NCBI RefSeq assembly: GCF_000247815.1
Contig: NC_021675.1
Location: forward strand, 61,597,029 to 61,661,028
Length of the DNA: 64,000 bases
Reading direction: 5' to 3'
From: Ficedula albicollis
Taxonomy: Eukaryota; Chordata; Aves; Passeriformes; Muscicapidae
The position numbers were made by a program, and so were the translations under genes. Shown here piece after piece: positions 21,001 to 38,905 of the stretch; the first letter of the stretch is position 1, and each line of letters begins with the position of its first letter. Under the pieces are notes generated by a model. That model did no database searches and was not told the DNA's origin. It saw only the letters and a program-made list of their open reading frames with translations.

Positions 21001-21339
21001 TTTGTGTCAGTTCTGGCGATCAGCTGTGAAATGTGATAGTGATTAGACATGGCAGCTTTTTTCTGTACCAGTATTTGGACGCACCAAAACTTAGACTCTT
21101 TTTTCTCTTGCTCAGTTTTTTTTTTTTTTTTAATCTAAGACAAAGATTCACGACATCTTTGGGAATTAGCCACATGATCCGCATTTCTGACAGCTGCAGA
21201 GGGGGAATTTCTGTTCTCTTTCTTGTCTGTCTTTTCAGCTTTTGCCAGAATGTGATAACAGAAAAAAACCTTTCTGACCATCACACTATCGTGTTATCCC
21301 TGTGACTGCAAAATGCTAAAGAGTAACACTTTAGTTTTC
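18099..21339. other. Intergenic DNA upstream of the CpG island
   Basis: AT-rich DNA with only short open frames. Short homopolymers occur (G-run near 18687, T-run near 21117). No exon, RNA gene or transposon was recognised. Confidence 0.5.
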
Positions 21340-22510
<1,171 letters not shown>

Positions 22511-22516
22511 TTTTTT

Positions 22517-22577
22517 NNNNNNNNNNNNNNNNNNNNNNNNNNNNNNNNNNNNNNNNNNNNNNNNNNNNNNNNNNNNN
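22517..22577. other. Assembly gap (61 N)
   Basis: Sixty-one unknown bases separate two GC-rich pieces of the 5' region. The true length and content are unknown. Confidence 0.99.
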
Positions 22578-25692
<3,115 letters not shown>

Positions 25693-25772
25693 AGGCTGCG
25701 GTGCCGGCGCGGCTGCGGGTGCGGGTGCCCCCTTCCTCCTGCCCTCGCCCGCTCCAGGCGACCCGCTGAGAC

Positions 25773-26440
25773 ATGGACTTGGCAGGCGTGCTGCTGGCGC
25801 TGCTCCTCGTGCTGGTGCTGGTCGTCTCTCTGCTCTCCAACCTCCTGGTGCTGCTATGCTTCGTCTACAGTACGGAGATCCGCAAGCAGGTCGCCGGGGT
25901 TTTCCTGGTGAACTTATCCTTCTGCAACCTGCTTCTCACCGTTCTGAACATGCCTTTTACCCTGCTGGGCATCCTGAGGAACCAGCAACCCCTCGGGGGC
26001 TGCGTCTGCAAGGCGGTGGGTTTCCTGGAAACTTTCCTGACTTCCAACACAATGCTGAGCATGGCAGCGCTCAGCATCGACAAATGGATTGCCGTGGTGT
26101 TCCCCCTGAGCTACACCAGCAAGATGCGGTATAAGGACGCTGTGATACTGATGGGCTACTCCTGGCTCCACTCCCTCACGTTTCCCTTGGTATCCTTGTT
26201 TTACTCGTGGGTAGATTACAACAGCGTTTACGCCTCTTGCACCTTACACCTGAAGGAAGAGACGGAGAGGAGAAGGTTTACGGTGTTCACCATTGTCTTT
26301 CACTCCACCAGTTTCATGCTGTCTCTGGTGATCTTGTGTTTCACCTACTTAAAGGTGTTGAAAGTTGCCCGGTTCCACTGCAAGCGGATAGACATTATTA
26401 CCATGCAGACTCTGGTTTTGCTGGTGGATATCCACCCCAG
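25773..26440 (+). CDS. GPR78: GPR78 orphan G-protein-coupled receptor, exon 1
   Basis: Exon 1 encodes residues 1-222 and two bases of codon 223 of a 339-residue class A receptor of the GPR26/GPR78 pair. These are orphan receptors of the plasma membrane; GPR26 and GPR78 have been reported to raise cAMP constitutively. The start is firm: an in-frame TGA lies at 25767-25769, two codons upstream. TM1 spans about residues 5-31 (N23 at position 1.50). TM2 is about 41-66 with N52 where most receptors have D2.50. TM3 is about 78-108 with D103-K104-W105 in place of DRY. TM4 has W131, and TM5 is about 172-195. Cysteine 77 or 79 and C156 can form the usual TM3-ECL2 disulfide. The exon ends at CACCCCAG|GTAATG, phase 2. 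The SIDKWIAVVFPLSY and VARFHCKR segments are shared with GPR26; GPR78 is favoured by the C-terminus encoded in exon 3. Confidence 0.95.
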
Positions 26441-26957
26441 GTAATGCGCGCACGTTCGGATCCACAGCCCGCGGTCACTCGCGGTAGTTACCCCGGAGGA
26501 AACGATATCCCGCCTCTCCAGCACCCTTTCCTGCCTGCCCGCACGGAGAGCGCTCCTGCCGCTCGTTTCAGACGCTGCGTACAGTGCCGGCAACGGTGGC
26601 TTGTGCATTTGTAGCCTTCTCTGTTTAAATGCTAATCGAGCTCTCCGGGTTATCCCACTTGCCTGAGCTCCCTTCAAGCGGGAGTCACTGCTTTGCTGCG
26701 TGCGATGGTCCCGAGGCTCGGCGGGGTTGGGCTATCCTCTTTCCCTCCTCTCCCCGAGGGGATTGCCCTCCTCTCCCCTCCGGGCTGCCCTCCTGTCCCC
26801 TCGGGGTTGCCCTTTCCCCGGACCGGCTGCCCTCCTCTCCCCGGGGCTGCCTTCCTCTCCCCTTCCCTTCCCTGGTGCAGGGGCTTTCGGGCTTGGGTTC
26901 ACGTCTCACCTCCTCCCTTCTTGCCTTAACACCCTTACCGCTCTTTTCCCTCCGTAG
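26441..26957 (+). other. GPR78: GPR78 intron 1
   Basis: This 517-base GT-AG intron has donor GTAATG and acceptor CCCTCCGTAG preceded by a pyrimidine-rich tract. The interior at about 26735-26875 is an imperfect GC-rich minisatellite with a TGCCCTCCTCTCCCC-like core repeated about five times. The intron position within the loop after TM5 joins codon 223 as Ser (AG|T). Confidence 0.9.
26735..26875 (+). repeat. Imperfect GC-rich minisatellite in GPR78 intron 1
   Basis: About five degenerate copies of a 25- to 30-base unit with the core TGCCCTCCTCTCCCC follow each other. The array is short and impure. Confidence 0.65.
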
Positions 26958-27071
26958 TGTGAAGCAGCGCTGTCTGAACGAGCAGAAAAGGAGGAGACAG
27001 CGGGCTACTAAGAAAATCAGTATTTTTATAGGGTCGTTCGTGATCTGTTTTGGTCCTTACATTATCACCAG
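26958..27071 (+). CDS. GPR78: GPR78 exon 2 (ICL3 end and TM6)
   Basis: This 114-base exon encodes the remainder of codon 223 through two bases of codon 261. It covers the basic end of the third intracellular loop (VKQRCLNEQKRRRQRATKK), which is strongly conserved in GPR26 and GPR78, and most of TM6 with C253-F254-G255-P256 in place of CWxP. Acceptor TCCGTAG|TGTG and donor ACCAG|GTTAGT are both canonical. The phases (2 in, 2 out) keep the frame with both neighbours. Confidence 0.95.
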
Positions 27072-27220
27072 GTTAGTATCCTCTCCGGGGTGGGGGGCTT
27101 TGAGGGATCAGGATGTCCTGTGCTCTGCAGGTGCCCGGGAGTCCTACAGCTAATTTTGGGGGGCCAGAGCCAAATGGACGCCCAGGACCAGTCCAGAGGG
27201 GCAGAGCACACACACTCACA

Positions 27221-27498
<278 letters not shown>

Positions 27499-27790
27499 GA
27501 CACGCAGCTCCTGTCCTCACACCCAGTCCTAGGGGGCAGCCCCGGCAGGACCTGGCTCTCCTTCCCTCATCGCAGCCATGTCCGGGCACCTCTGCCAAAA
27601 GAAAGTGGCTTTTAGGACAAGTACCGGGAATTAATCACATGCCAATAGGAGATAAAAGCAGTTTAAAAGACTTGCCACCCTTCCTTATTAGCAGAACCCT
27701 AGCAATAGAGAGGAAAACAGAGATACTTTCCTGATTAGCTCAGGGTTTTTGTTGTGTTTTCCTTTTTTTGGGGAATAGCTTTTTTGTTGT

Positions 27791-27830
27791 TTTTGTTTTG
27801 TTTTGTTTTGTTTTGTTTTGTTTTGTTTTG
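27791..27830 (+). repeat. (TTTTG)8 microsatellite
   Basis: Eight perfect TTTTG units lie in GPR78 intron 2. The motif is the same as the large array at 10631-10970. Confidence 0.95.
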
Positions 27831-30800
27831 TTTTTAGCATAAGGCCAAGCTTGCTGCTATTGAAAGCTGGGTTGATATAATTTAAATTTGTCCAGGCTGA
27901 TAATTTATCAGATAAGATTTCAGTCTGGAAGCATTAATGCCTGTAAATATATTGCTAATGGTACAGCACAGACTTGTGATGAGGTGCAAAAGTTATTTCC
28001 CAGGAAAAACAATAATTAGACACCTTGAATGTATAGGAAACATCATGTTCCTCAACTGGACAGAATTATAGGCATTCATCCTGGTGGTTTGCAGCTTTTG
28101 AAGTGTCCATGCATCGTTGTTTTCTACTTGTGCAGTCTTCATGCAATAGCTGATTATTATCATTTTTAAATCTTGTAGAAACCAGTCAGCTGGAAGTCAG
28201 TGTAACTACACTGAATTGCAGCATCCCAGCATTTAGCCTTTCATCTCTAAACTGAAATGGGCTACATCTTTCACAAGCCATTTTTTTAAGTATTTCCCAC
28301 TTTCCCAGTGTGTTTCAAGACAATCTTGAAAAGTGCTGACTTGTGTTGAGAGAGGTGAACTAGTGTGCAAAACCCCCTGGTGAGGGCTTCCTCAAGGTTA
28401 TTACCAACCTGCCAGTGTCTGCAGCCACATCAAATTGGCCAGCTTTAGTGCCCTGATCTCACAGTCACATACAGGCCATTTATGACCAGTGTCACTGCCC
28501 CTTCCTGAGAGGAGCAGGGGACAGGTTAAGGCCAGTGCACTAAACAGACAATATTTTTTAATTTTTTAAAGTGACATTTATTTCAGTTCCCAGTTACAGG
28601 TTGAAAGGGATTCCTTCCTGATTGCCTGGATAACTACACATCTTTTCTGCAGCTGAAAAGATTATTACAAATGTTAACAATACATCACATAGTTAAAAGG
28701 TTAATTTATCATTGTTCAGTACATTTTGAGTCGTGTTCTATTCACTTTTGCCATAATCAGAAATTATGTTGAGCAAAGTGGATTTTGTCATCTTCTTTCC
28801 ATCTGAACATTACCAAGCTCAGCAAATTCCAAACATGGCCACATTTTTCAGGGTGGAGGTATTTCTCATAAACTTCTACAATAAAAGTTACTTCCTTCTT
28901 CAGACCTTGCATTTGGCAAACATGAGATGGTGCATTTTCTATGTGTGGCAAACTGGTACCTACTGAATCACTACAGAGAAGGGTGAGGGCTGGTTTATGG
29001 AAATGTGTGTCAGGGTACAGCTTCTGTCTGTCACAGGGACTGAGCTGGTTCAGGGACAGCAGAATGGGAAATATTTGGGGAGGACATCCTAAAAGGCTTC
29101 TTGTCTCAAGGACAAGACAGTGCCAAGACAGAACTCGATAAAAGGTGGTGCTGGAGGTGAGGTTGGAGGGCTTGCTGTTGTGTCTGTTTCTCTGTTCTTC
29201 CTCCATTCCGGTTTTTAGGGGGGTGGCTCTGGAGCAGTGTCTGGGGAGGCAATGTAAAAGCCATCCTGCCTGTTGTCTTGCTCTTGGCCTGGTGACTCAG
29301 GTTGCATTGTGAGCTCAGTACTTGCTCCTCACTTCAGAAATTTGAATGAGATTTGGCTTATTAGTAATATATTCATCTGTTCACTAAGAGACAACAGATG
29401 AATTTCATCTCTTTTGTAACAGCTCTGAAAACAAGAAAATCATTCCAAGATGCATTCAGAGGGTATTTCTAAGTCAGACTTGTTTTGGCCAGACCCTTTA
29501 TCTTATTAAAATCCGTATAATTTTTCTTCTGTTGGCTTCAGTGCAATTAAGTTTGGATCCATAATGCATTAATGAGAACATAGCAATACATCTATTTCCA
29601 AGACTGAAAGATATCTTACTCTTCTTATTTAGTGTCATTATGAAAACATCAATTGTGTAAATATCAATTATATATTTCTTGTATTAGGATGATATGTAGG
29701 AGGGGATAAACCTAAGCAATCACATAGTAAATGTCATTTATTGGACATTTATTTCTCGTATTTTGTAGCTTCCTGTTCTACCTATTTTGAATTCATTGGA
29801 ACTTTCTCTGAGCAGCTTCAAACAGAAGTCATCTGTTTTTTCAAATGCACTTGTCATAACAATTATTTAACTTTTAGCCATATAAATTTTCCTGTCACTT
29901 GTAGAAATGTTCAGTCCAAATGATGGTAAGTCAGCTTTTCTATGAGGAGGGACTGGAACAGCTTCAAAAGTCAACACCCTGCAAGTCAGGAACTCTGCAT
30001 TTTGGAATGAGGACAGAAGGTTCTTCAAGCCTCAAGAAAGCTTCTGATCTTACATCCTCAAATAATGATGTCTTAGAGTACAGAAAAGGGCTATTTTATC
30101 TCCCAGAACATTTTCTTTTTTTCTAAGATGAATAGAGCAAAGTAGCACACTCCTGCTCCTGCAAAAGGTTTTACAAAAGATATACACAAAATAAAAAATT
30201 CCTCAACCTGTTCATTCCACCTTCCTGGAGGATTTGTCCACTGCAGATGAGCTGGGTGAGACATTTGCTGGAATAGTCTGAAGGATTGCCCTCACTTCTG
30301 AGGAAAAATTGTTTAACTTAGTTGTGGTTTCTGCCCCCGTGATTAATACATCCCTCTGAGCTGAGGTGCTGAGGCCACTAATCACCCGTGAAGCACAGAC
30401 CAGGAGACACAGGTCTGGACGCAGCTGACTGGTCATATAATGATGATAAAAGTGTTTGTTTGTTTTCTTTGGCCAATCTAGAAGTCAGCTAAATGCACAC
30501 CGAAGCTTCCATGGCTCAGTAGCTGTAGGTGTGCTACTAAGCTAACTGTGGGATTGCAGGTGCCAGTCAGACCTCCCTGAGACACTTCATACTACAGTGG
30601 TCTGACATGAATCTGCTGTGCATCCATGTTAATTCACCACGGTGGTGTAATGAAGGTTTGCTGGTCAGTGTCTGAGGGGATGGATTCAGTGACCTAGACC
30701 ACGATTCTGGTGTCATTTGAGATGCTGCATGATATCCAAGCCCTTTACCTGGGCTGGCAGATATGCCACAGGATCTAAAGCAGACCTTCCAGGAGCAGCA

Positions 30801-31286
30801 GCCTGATGCCAACGGGGTTATGTCCAAATGTCTCGAGTGTCACTAGACAGCTCTGCTCAGGAAATTGAGGTCAGTGAGTCTGGATGCCCCGAGTCACAAG
30901 TGTCTATCTCAAGCTTGCTGTGGGAGAGAAGCAGTCAATAATGTCACCACAATTTTGACCACTTACCAGCACAGCTCAGTAAATTCAGAAAGTGAGCAGT
31001 AAACTGCAGCACTCTCTTATCTCCTCTGCACAGAAGCATTACCACTGAAAACAGTTTTCTCCTCTTTCCATAGTAGGAATTGATTTTGTCTCCCAGCTGC
31101 CTTGCTAGGAAAGTTCTCTTTGCCCTTATTGAATGTGAGGAGTAAGTACACAGCCCTTCTCCTGCAGGGACTGTGTACTGTAAGGAAATAAATGTTACTT
31201 GAAAGTTTCATGAAGCATGAGTTGAGCACTGGGCTCAGTGTGAACATAACACTCAAGTGTTTCCATTTCTCTTTAATGTTTAACAG

Positions 31287-31524
31287 GTTGATAGAGCTCA
31301 TTCCTTTTGTTACCATAAATTACTACTGGGGAATTATAAGCAAGTGCCTCACCTACAGTAAGGCTGCATCAGACCCGTTTGTTTACTCACTTCTACGTCA
31401 ACAGTACAAAAAAGTTCTGATCAACATTGTCAACAGGATACTTAAGAGGGACCTGTACCCATCCTCGGGGTACAACAGCTCTCTCGACACCGAAAACGAC
31501 TACTGCCTGCACAGAACAAACTGA
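31287..31524 (+). CDS. GPR78: GPR78 exon 3 (TM7 and C-tail) with stop
   Basis: Exon 3 encodes the end of codon 261 to residue 339 and the stop TGA at 31522-31524. TM7 (about residues 275-298) carries the motif D290-P291-F292-V293-Y294 in place of NPxxY. The cytoplasmic tail ends in a Leu-Asp-Thr-Glu-Asn-Asp-x-Cys-Leu segment that I recognise from the GPR78 C-terminus and not from GPR26, which decides the paralogue. Acceptor TTTAACAG|GTTG is preceded by a pyrimidine-rich tract. Joined exons 1 to 3 give 1020 bases, 339 codons plus stop, without frameshift. The tail is somewhat shorter than in human GPR78. Confidence 0.95.
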
Positions 31525-32035
31525 CAGCAGGAAAGCATTCCCAGCCCAGGGAGACAGCTGGCTGCTGCTGCTGGAAAACTGCCTTCCTCCTCTCGTGCTG
31601 ACAGTGCTCACAGCGTCTCCAGGGTGTGGAGGCTGCGCTGATGTGACACATTTCACCGTGGACTCTCACAAAAAGGCTCTTCCCTGGTCTGCAGCCAAGC
31701 ACCCTTCATGGCAAAACCTTGTCTCCGAGTGAACAGAGCTGGCTTGAGGGGTTTCAATAGAGCCTTTTGAGGATTTAGAGGAGCTTAGACAGCTCTCAGT
31801 GTTCCATGTGTGAACACTTGGTATGTCTCAGAGCGTCCCATATCAGACATGATACTCCAGTGTCTTCTGGGAGCACAGGAATCCCCAGGGGAAGGACAGG
31901 TTCAGAGTGCTCCCTGCTGCACATGTACCTTGGCAGCCCAGGATCTGCTGTTAGTTTTGAACATTAAAAACAGATATTTTAATTGATTGATTTATTGTAT
32001 TGGTGCCTCAAGTGAGTCAGCACTTTGAATCTGAG
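31525..32035 (+). other. GPR78: GPR78 3' UTR and near flank
   Basis: Unique sequence follows the stop codon. A possible weak polyadenylation signal ATTAAA lies at 31963-31968. Stronger AATAAA hexamers occur only beyond the ATT array (about 33357 and 34318), so the transcript could end before the array or include it. Confidence 0.5.
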
Positions 32036-32695
<660 letters not shown>

Positions 32696-35592
32696 TATTA
32701 CTAGGCATCATGATTGTAACATAGCCTTTAGGAAGTGGTACATATATTTGATATGCCAGTATTCTATCAAGCATAACCAAAGTCCACATATCTGAGTTAC
32801 TAATATTTAGCACTTCAGTGGAATGTGATTACAATAATTGCAGCAACAGTAATGAAGACGTGTAGGGAATTTAGTTAAATAGCACTGTAGTTCCATCACT
32901 GAGCTAGTAGTCCTATTCAAGTAAGCTTTTTATTCAGAAAAAAAAAATTGTAGAAGTGACAGATACCATTGTGTTTAAGATATATTACTTCAGAAGCTAT
33001 CTGTTTTCAGAGGAAAGGCTAAAATATATTAATTCTTTTTAAGAGATATATAATGTGTAAAATATTTCATGCATTGGCTATATATGGTGGATTATCATAA
33101 TACTGTACAATCTTTTCTTTAATAATGATCAATTAATCTGGTGATTTTAACTGAAAACAAGAGATGTGAGAAATATTATAACAGACCTGCTGCCAAATAC
33201 CCAGAAATATAAAGCTGCTTATTTATTATATGTATTTTTCTCTTTTATTTCTTTTTAAATTTAAACAAGTTTTGGAAAAATGTGGGAATTATTTTTGAAC
33301 AATATTCCTTTGGTTATGTAAGACATTTATTAAAATTTAAGAATTCTATGGCATTCAATAAACTACTATTTTCTAATTGAGTACATAAGGAGGGAAAAAA
33401 AAAGCAATTCTAAAGTATATTTTAAGAAAAAAAAATAGAAAGATGACAGTAAAGTACTCTTATTTTTTATGTAACAATGCACTTGACCCTACCAAGCATT
33501 GAGAAGGCTATTTCTGGTAAAACTAAGCATATAAGCATGTGATTAGGCACAAATATAATTTTCTTTGAAGCTAACAGTTCTATTTCCATGCTGAAAATTA
33601 AGTACACACTCAAGAGTTTTGCAAAATCAGTGTTGAGCTGTCAGCACATTGAGAGGGTTTTTCCCACCAACCACAGTGAGGAAGGAGAGTGTCTTGTTCA
33701 ATCCCACTGAAGTCAAGGAAGATGATGCTGCCTAACAAACACAGTGTTCTCTTACCTCCTGCTTTTAATCTCTGGGGCCTTTATGACGCTCTTTTTTTTT
33801 TTTTCTTTCCCCCATGCAAGTACCTTAGGCCTCTGTGCTTTGCATCTATAGTTCTGCCTGTGTTTAACTGAATGTACTCCAATGGTTTTGTCTTCTTAGT
33901 AAAGTATTTGTACTCTCTTCAATTTTGTGTAAATACAGTATTTCAGAAAAAAAAAAAAAAGTTGTCTGTGGAATCTTTTCAGTTTAAATGTCTTCCTGTC
34001 TCCCCATGCCTCCCCCTCTTCCATGCTGCTAGAAAAACCTGATGTTTCAGTCTCCCATTTCAGCTGCAACATAAGGACCTGAGAACTCTGTGGGTAGTGG
34101 GAGGGATGCTAAATTTTCAGTAATTTTTTTAGTCAGTTTTGTGGCAAAAAGTTTTAATAGCCTACAGTAGCTGTTCATGAATAAACATGAGCTTAATGAT
34201 ACCTAAAGTTGTTAGTTTACCCTTGGTTTCCTAAACAAAATGGTCCTCACTTTGGGAAAGGAATATGTTACATACAGTTAAAGGTATTAAATTGTCACCT
34301 TCAAGACATACAAATGAAATAAAGTGTTATTATTAGAGAAAATGGTAGAGAAAAAAATAATAAACTTTAGAGCTGTTACAGTAATAAACTTCTAAAGCTA
34401 ATAAGCTATAAGCCACATTTTAGAGGTATAAAACAAAACCTAGTTAATTGCTACCTCTGCTATTAGGTTAATTAGTGACACATATGCCAGTTGAGGGTGA
34501 ACACACTACAATAACATTCAACCTCACTAAGCATTGAATATTTCTGGAGGTGCTCAGGTCTAGATGAAAAAAATATATATTTGAGCTTGCAGTGGGTGTA
34601 GCAGAACATCTTTTAGATTTCATTTCCACATGGAATCAGGAAGCCAAGATCTACAGTGCTGCAGACCAGAAACTAAGGAAGGGCAAGGAGAGCTCTAGTG
34701 CTCTCAGTCCTGATTTGCAATGAAGCTTAACAGCCTTGTTTAGCATTACCAAAAAGCATCTCCCCCTGCTCAGTATTCAGGTAAATTTTTCCTTTCTCTC
34801 TTCTCACCACTCACTCCCCACCAGAGAAGGTCTTGCTCTACTTTTCTAACAAAGCAGGAAACATTCAGTGAGAGGTCTTGCATTCCTTCCCTTGGCTTCC
34901 TGACATAGGCAGAGCTCATTAGGTTTGTGCCTCATTCACCAGGCTGTGGGTTATTCAGGGACAGGAGGAGCTAGGGGGAAACCACACTCTGCCCCCATTG
35001 CTCTGGAAAGGCACAGAAAGTATCCAAGCATTTAGTGCTATAAATATCTTACATGATGGGAACATTCACCAGAGGCTGTGGGCTCCCTCTTACTGACATA
35101 TTGACATTTTAGATAAAACAGGGGGTACACAGTCCTGGCAGCAGGGTTTAGCTTGGATCAGAGGATTTCCAGCAAAGCTCAAGTGTGGTATCCAAAGTGG
35201 CCTCTTGCCATTGACACACTATGGCCAGCTCAAAGGTAGTGCTCTGGGAAACTCCATCTGCATTTCCTGCCCGAGGCCCTGGAGAGCCTTTGCTGGGAGA
35301 CAATGGGGGACAAGAGGCTGGCAGACACTCAGCAGGTGACCTGTGGAGCTGGGAATGCCACAGGGGCCAGCAGGAACTGCCTGAAACTCTGATTTCCTTA
35401 GCAGGAGCTGCTGTCACCCACCTGCTGCTGCTGAGGGGAAAGGATGGCAAGTTCTTAAAAAGTGTTCACGAGACATTTTCTCAGAGCAGCAGGGCCCCCA
35501 GAAAGTTCCTGGGTGTGGTTTTTCAGCTCCTGGTTGCATTTCAAATTCGCAAAGTTTTCTCCTCTTCTCCAAACTTGTATTTTATCTGCAGA
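32696..35592. other. Intergenic DNA, no gene recognised
   Basis: Very AT-rich DNA up to about 34450, then more balanced. AATAAA hexamers at about 33357 and 34318 could serve as distal GPR78 polyadenylation signals. Short poly-A and poly-T runs occur near 33790 and 33947-33960. No coding frame or transposon is recognised. Confidence 0.5.
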
Positions 35593-35706
35593 GACTGGAG
35601 CTGAGAACTGCACCTCCTTCACCTAGTGACAGTAAAGTATAAACTCTGCGACTGGAGCTGAGAACTGCACCTCCTTCACCTAATGGCAGTAAGGTATAAA
35701 CTCTGC
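35593..35706 (+). repeat. Tandem duplication, 57-base unit x2
   Basis: Units at 35593-35649 and 35650-35706 start with GACTGGAGCTGAGAACTGC and differ at only a few positions (CTAGTGACAGTAAAG versus CTAATGGCAGTAAGG). This is a simple local duplication with no coding relevance seen. Confidence 0.92.
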
Positions 35707-37924
35707 AGCACAACAAACCTTTAATTAGTCTGTGCAACTGAGGAGACATTAAATTTTAATTCTTAATGCACATTCACCAAAATATTTCCAAGCCTGATGG
35801 TTTGGATATTTTCAGATGAGATCCAGGATGGCATTTTGAATCTGCCTTTTCAGAGGAAGAAATTGAGTCTGTGTGCCTCATTTCATAGGTGAATGCTCTG
35901 ATATTCATTTATGAAAAAGGGGGTCATCCCTTCAAGAAGAAAATAAAGCTGTTTTTTTTTTTTTTTCTCCCCAGGTAGGCTCTGAGACTGACAGATTGAG
36001 TTTCTGAGGCAACGAAGTCAAAGTATTCCTTGGACTACAGATTCCCAAAAGGTTTAGGTGTGAGCTGGCTTCCAGCCTGCTAAATCCTGACAGGATGTGC
36101 TTCACTACAAAACTAGTTTTCTTGGATGAGAACTTTAGTGTCTCTGAGCTTAGATGGCAGCTGAGCACTGAGGACCTCGAATTCTGTGAATTTTCTCTCC
36201 CCAAATTCCTTAGCCTCACTGAAGAGCAGATGTGTTATTCATCTGGGTAAATGAGCATCTAATAAACTTCTGCAAATAATCTGTGCAGCTCACTGATTAC
36301 TGAATACATATTTACCTTGTCTTAACATGAGTAATGCTGGTATTGAACTTAAATTTCAGAGATAATTGCAATGTTAGGCTTGCTACATGGTTAAATATGT
36401 TTACAGCTGGAGTCTATGACCTCAAAAGTAATTTCTAGCTTTAATGGCTCTATAATTTTAAGTGACAATCTAAGCTTCTTATTGCAAGTGCTTGGATATG
36501 ATCAGAGACTGATCATGCTCTTTACAACTGCAAGTTAAAATTTTAGGTCTTTGATAAATTTAGCAGCACTGAGCCTTACTGAAAAAAAAAAAACAAAACC
36601 AAAAAAACCCAAACCTATAACAAGATACTCAAGCCCCATTATGTGAAATGCTTAAAAAAAAATCGAACACAAACTAAAGAGAACTATTTAGTGTGAGTGG
36701 GAAGGTTTGACTACATCACCAAGAGGGCATATCTTCTGTTGAATTTGAGGTGCTCTTTTCCCCCAAAATAATTATGTGCACTTCTGCACACAGAATGAAC
36801 AAGCAACTGTGTGTCTGTCTCAAAAGCACATAGCATATTTCAGTATTGTGAAGAACAAATGGCTTGCTCAGTCTGGTTCAAGAGGACACCTGGTTTGTGG
36901 GAGGTGTTAATTACACAAGTAAATTAGAGGTTCTGCTTTTTATTTTTGGAAAGTAGTGCAATTAATATTTAATGGCTCAGCTGGAGACACAGCAGAGATG
37001 ACCTTAAGAAAGGTTGTAAATATATGAGTATCTTTCAGTACCAGAAGCCTGGGGGAGAAAAATGTCACCTGGCACAGTATATGCAGCCAGCTCCTTCTCT
37101 GAGCTGGAGCTGCCTTTCCCTGTGGCTTATGAGTAGGAAACAGGCCAAATGACTGGTCCCATTTCTGCATATCTGTGATTCTTCTCCCTTAAATGTCAGA
37201 TTTTCCTTGCCAGGACAGGAGGGTGCATGATGCAAACTTGGTGCTTCTGCTCTTTTCTGTAAGTGAGCAATGCATGAACCATGAGCCGCTCCAGCCGGGC
37301 TTCTCAAACATTCTCTATGCAAATGAAACATATTGCAAAGCAGGTATGTTAGATGTCATAGGGCCCATATGGTTTTAGTGGTAGTTTTGAGTGTTGAGAA
37401 CTACAGATTATTCCAGTCCACTGACATCACTTTTTAACTAGATGCCTTAAAATATTATAAACTGTAAGTGAAGCACTTTCATTTCAGTGTCCAACCCATT
37501 ATCACAAGAGTGCAAATTGTTGAGCAGTCCACTGCAGATGGTAAAAATGCCAAAAAATACCCAAAGACATCTCCTTTGGGACAGAAACCAAGTTTTGTGG
37601 TGCATGTTTCATCCATCTCACTGCATCTTGCTGTGTCACGTACAGGTTTGTATCCAGCAAATTTGGAGCAAACTATCCAACATATCTTTAAGTTTCCAAG
37701 TTTCCCTTCCTTTACCAAAGGGATTGAAATCTTCAAACACTTCCCAAGAAAACTCCTCATGCCTAACACTAGAGTGCTAAGTTTTACTTAGCCCACTTTC
37801 CCAATTTGATTTTTTTTCCAGCCAAGTCATAGCATTCAAACTGTACTTCAATGAAGCCTGACCGTAAGTGGCAGAATCATTACCACCTTCTTTTCACTTT
37901 TATAATTCCTGTCCTTACATATCC
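35707..37924. other. Intergenic DNA, no gene recognised
   Basis: Unique DNA with chance-sized frames, the longest about 107 codons at 37468-37791. A T-run lies near 35951 and A-rich patches at 36581-36660. Nothing else was recognised. Confidence 0.5.
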
Positions 37925-38304
37925 AACCCCTCTGTTCTCTTTGCTTGCAGCTGGCAGCCCTGACACACATTTTCAGAATGTTTTCTGAAACCCAATAAAT
38001 TGCTCAGTGCCCTTGCTCCATGGCATGGACTGGAGATTGGGTTCGTGTGATTTGTGTGCCTACATGGAAATATTTAAACGCTTGCTCCATGGCATGGACT
38101 GGAGATTGGGTTTGTGTGATTTGTGTGCCTCCATGGAAATATTTAAACAAACCCCTCTGTTCTCTTTGCTTGCAGCTGGCAGCCCTGACACACATTTTCA
38201 GAATGTTTTCTGAAACCCAATAAATTGCTCAGTGCCCTTGCTCCATGGCATGGACTGGAGATTGGGTTCGTGTGATTTGTGTGCCTACATGGAAATATTT
38301 AAAC
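37925..38304 (+). repeat. Nested tandem duplication (225-base and 69-base units)
   Basis: A 225-base unit (37925-38149) is followed by a second, incomplete copy (38150-38304). Inside the first unit a 69-base sequence starting CTTGCTCCATGGCATGG occurs twice (38012-38080 and 38081-38149), so the array shows three copies of the short unit (the third from 38237). The first and third short copies share GTTCGTG and TACATGG while the middle one has GTTTGTG and TCCATGG. Confidence 0.95.
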
Positions 38305-38905
38305 GTGTTTTAGATCTTATGTTTCATATTTGTCTTTTATCATGGGAAAACAAAATTTTGATTAGTAACATGTGACCTTTGTGTTACAAAAGGCTGCTGA
38401 TCCCTCCTTGCAGTTCTTATCTCAGACTGGCTTTCTGCTTGAAATCTGGCTTTTCAGCTAATCAGTCTGATTGTTATCATTGTTAATGAAGCCTGCTTTA
38501 GACATTCAAAATATCTTTTGGGCTTCTCGCACAGTAGCCTGAATACTTCATTATCCTTTTATTCTTAACACCTTGCTGGAAGCCAGATAAGTATTAGAAC
38601 TGCTGTTCTCAGGACACCTGAGGCACAGACAGATGAAAGACCACACTGCCAGGAAAAGATCAAAATATATGAAATGTGGTTTAGGAGATACCTAGGAATT
38701 GAAGACAAACAAGTTCATCCTGAATCCGTCTGTTGATATTTTACTCAAAGTTTCTCAGGCATTTAAAAATGTGACTTTCATAATGGTTATGCATACATCA
38801 GAATTGACAGCAGACCTGAATTTTTGGGAGAAAGATATTTAGGATATAAGATTAGGATGCTCCTCCTTGTCTCATCCTGAGGAACTTGCTGTGCCAGCTC
38901 CATGC
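38305..38905. other. Intergenic DNA, nothing recognised
   Basis: Unique DNA between two repeats. No gene or element signature was seen. Confidence 0.5.
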
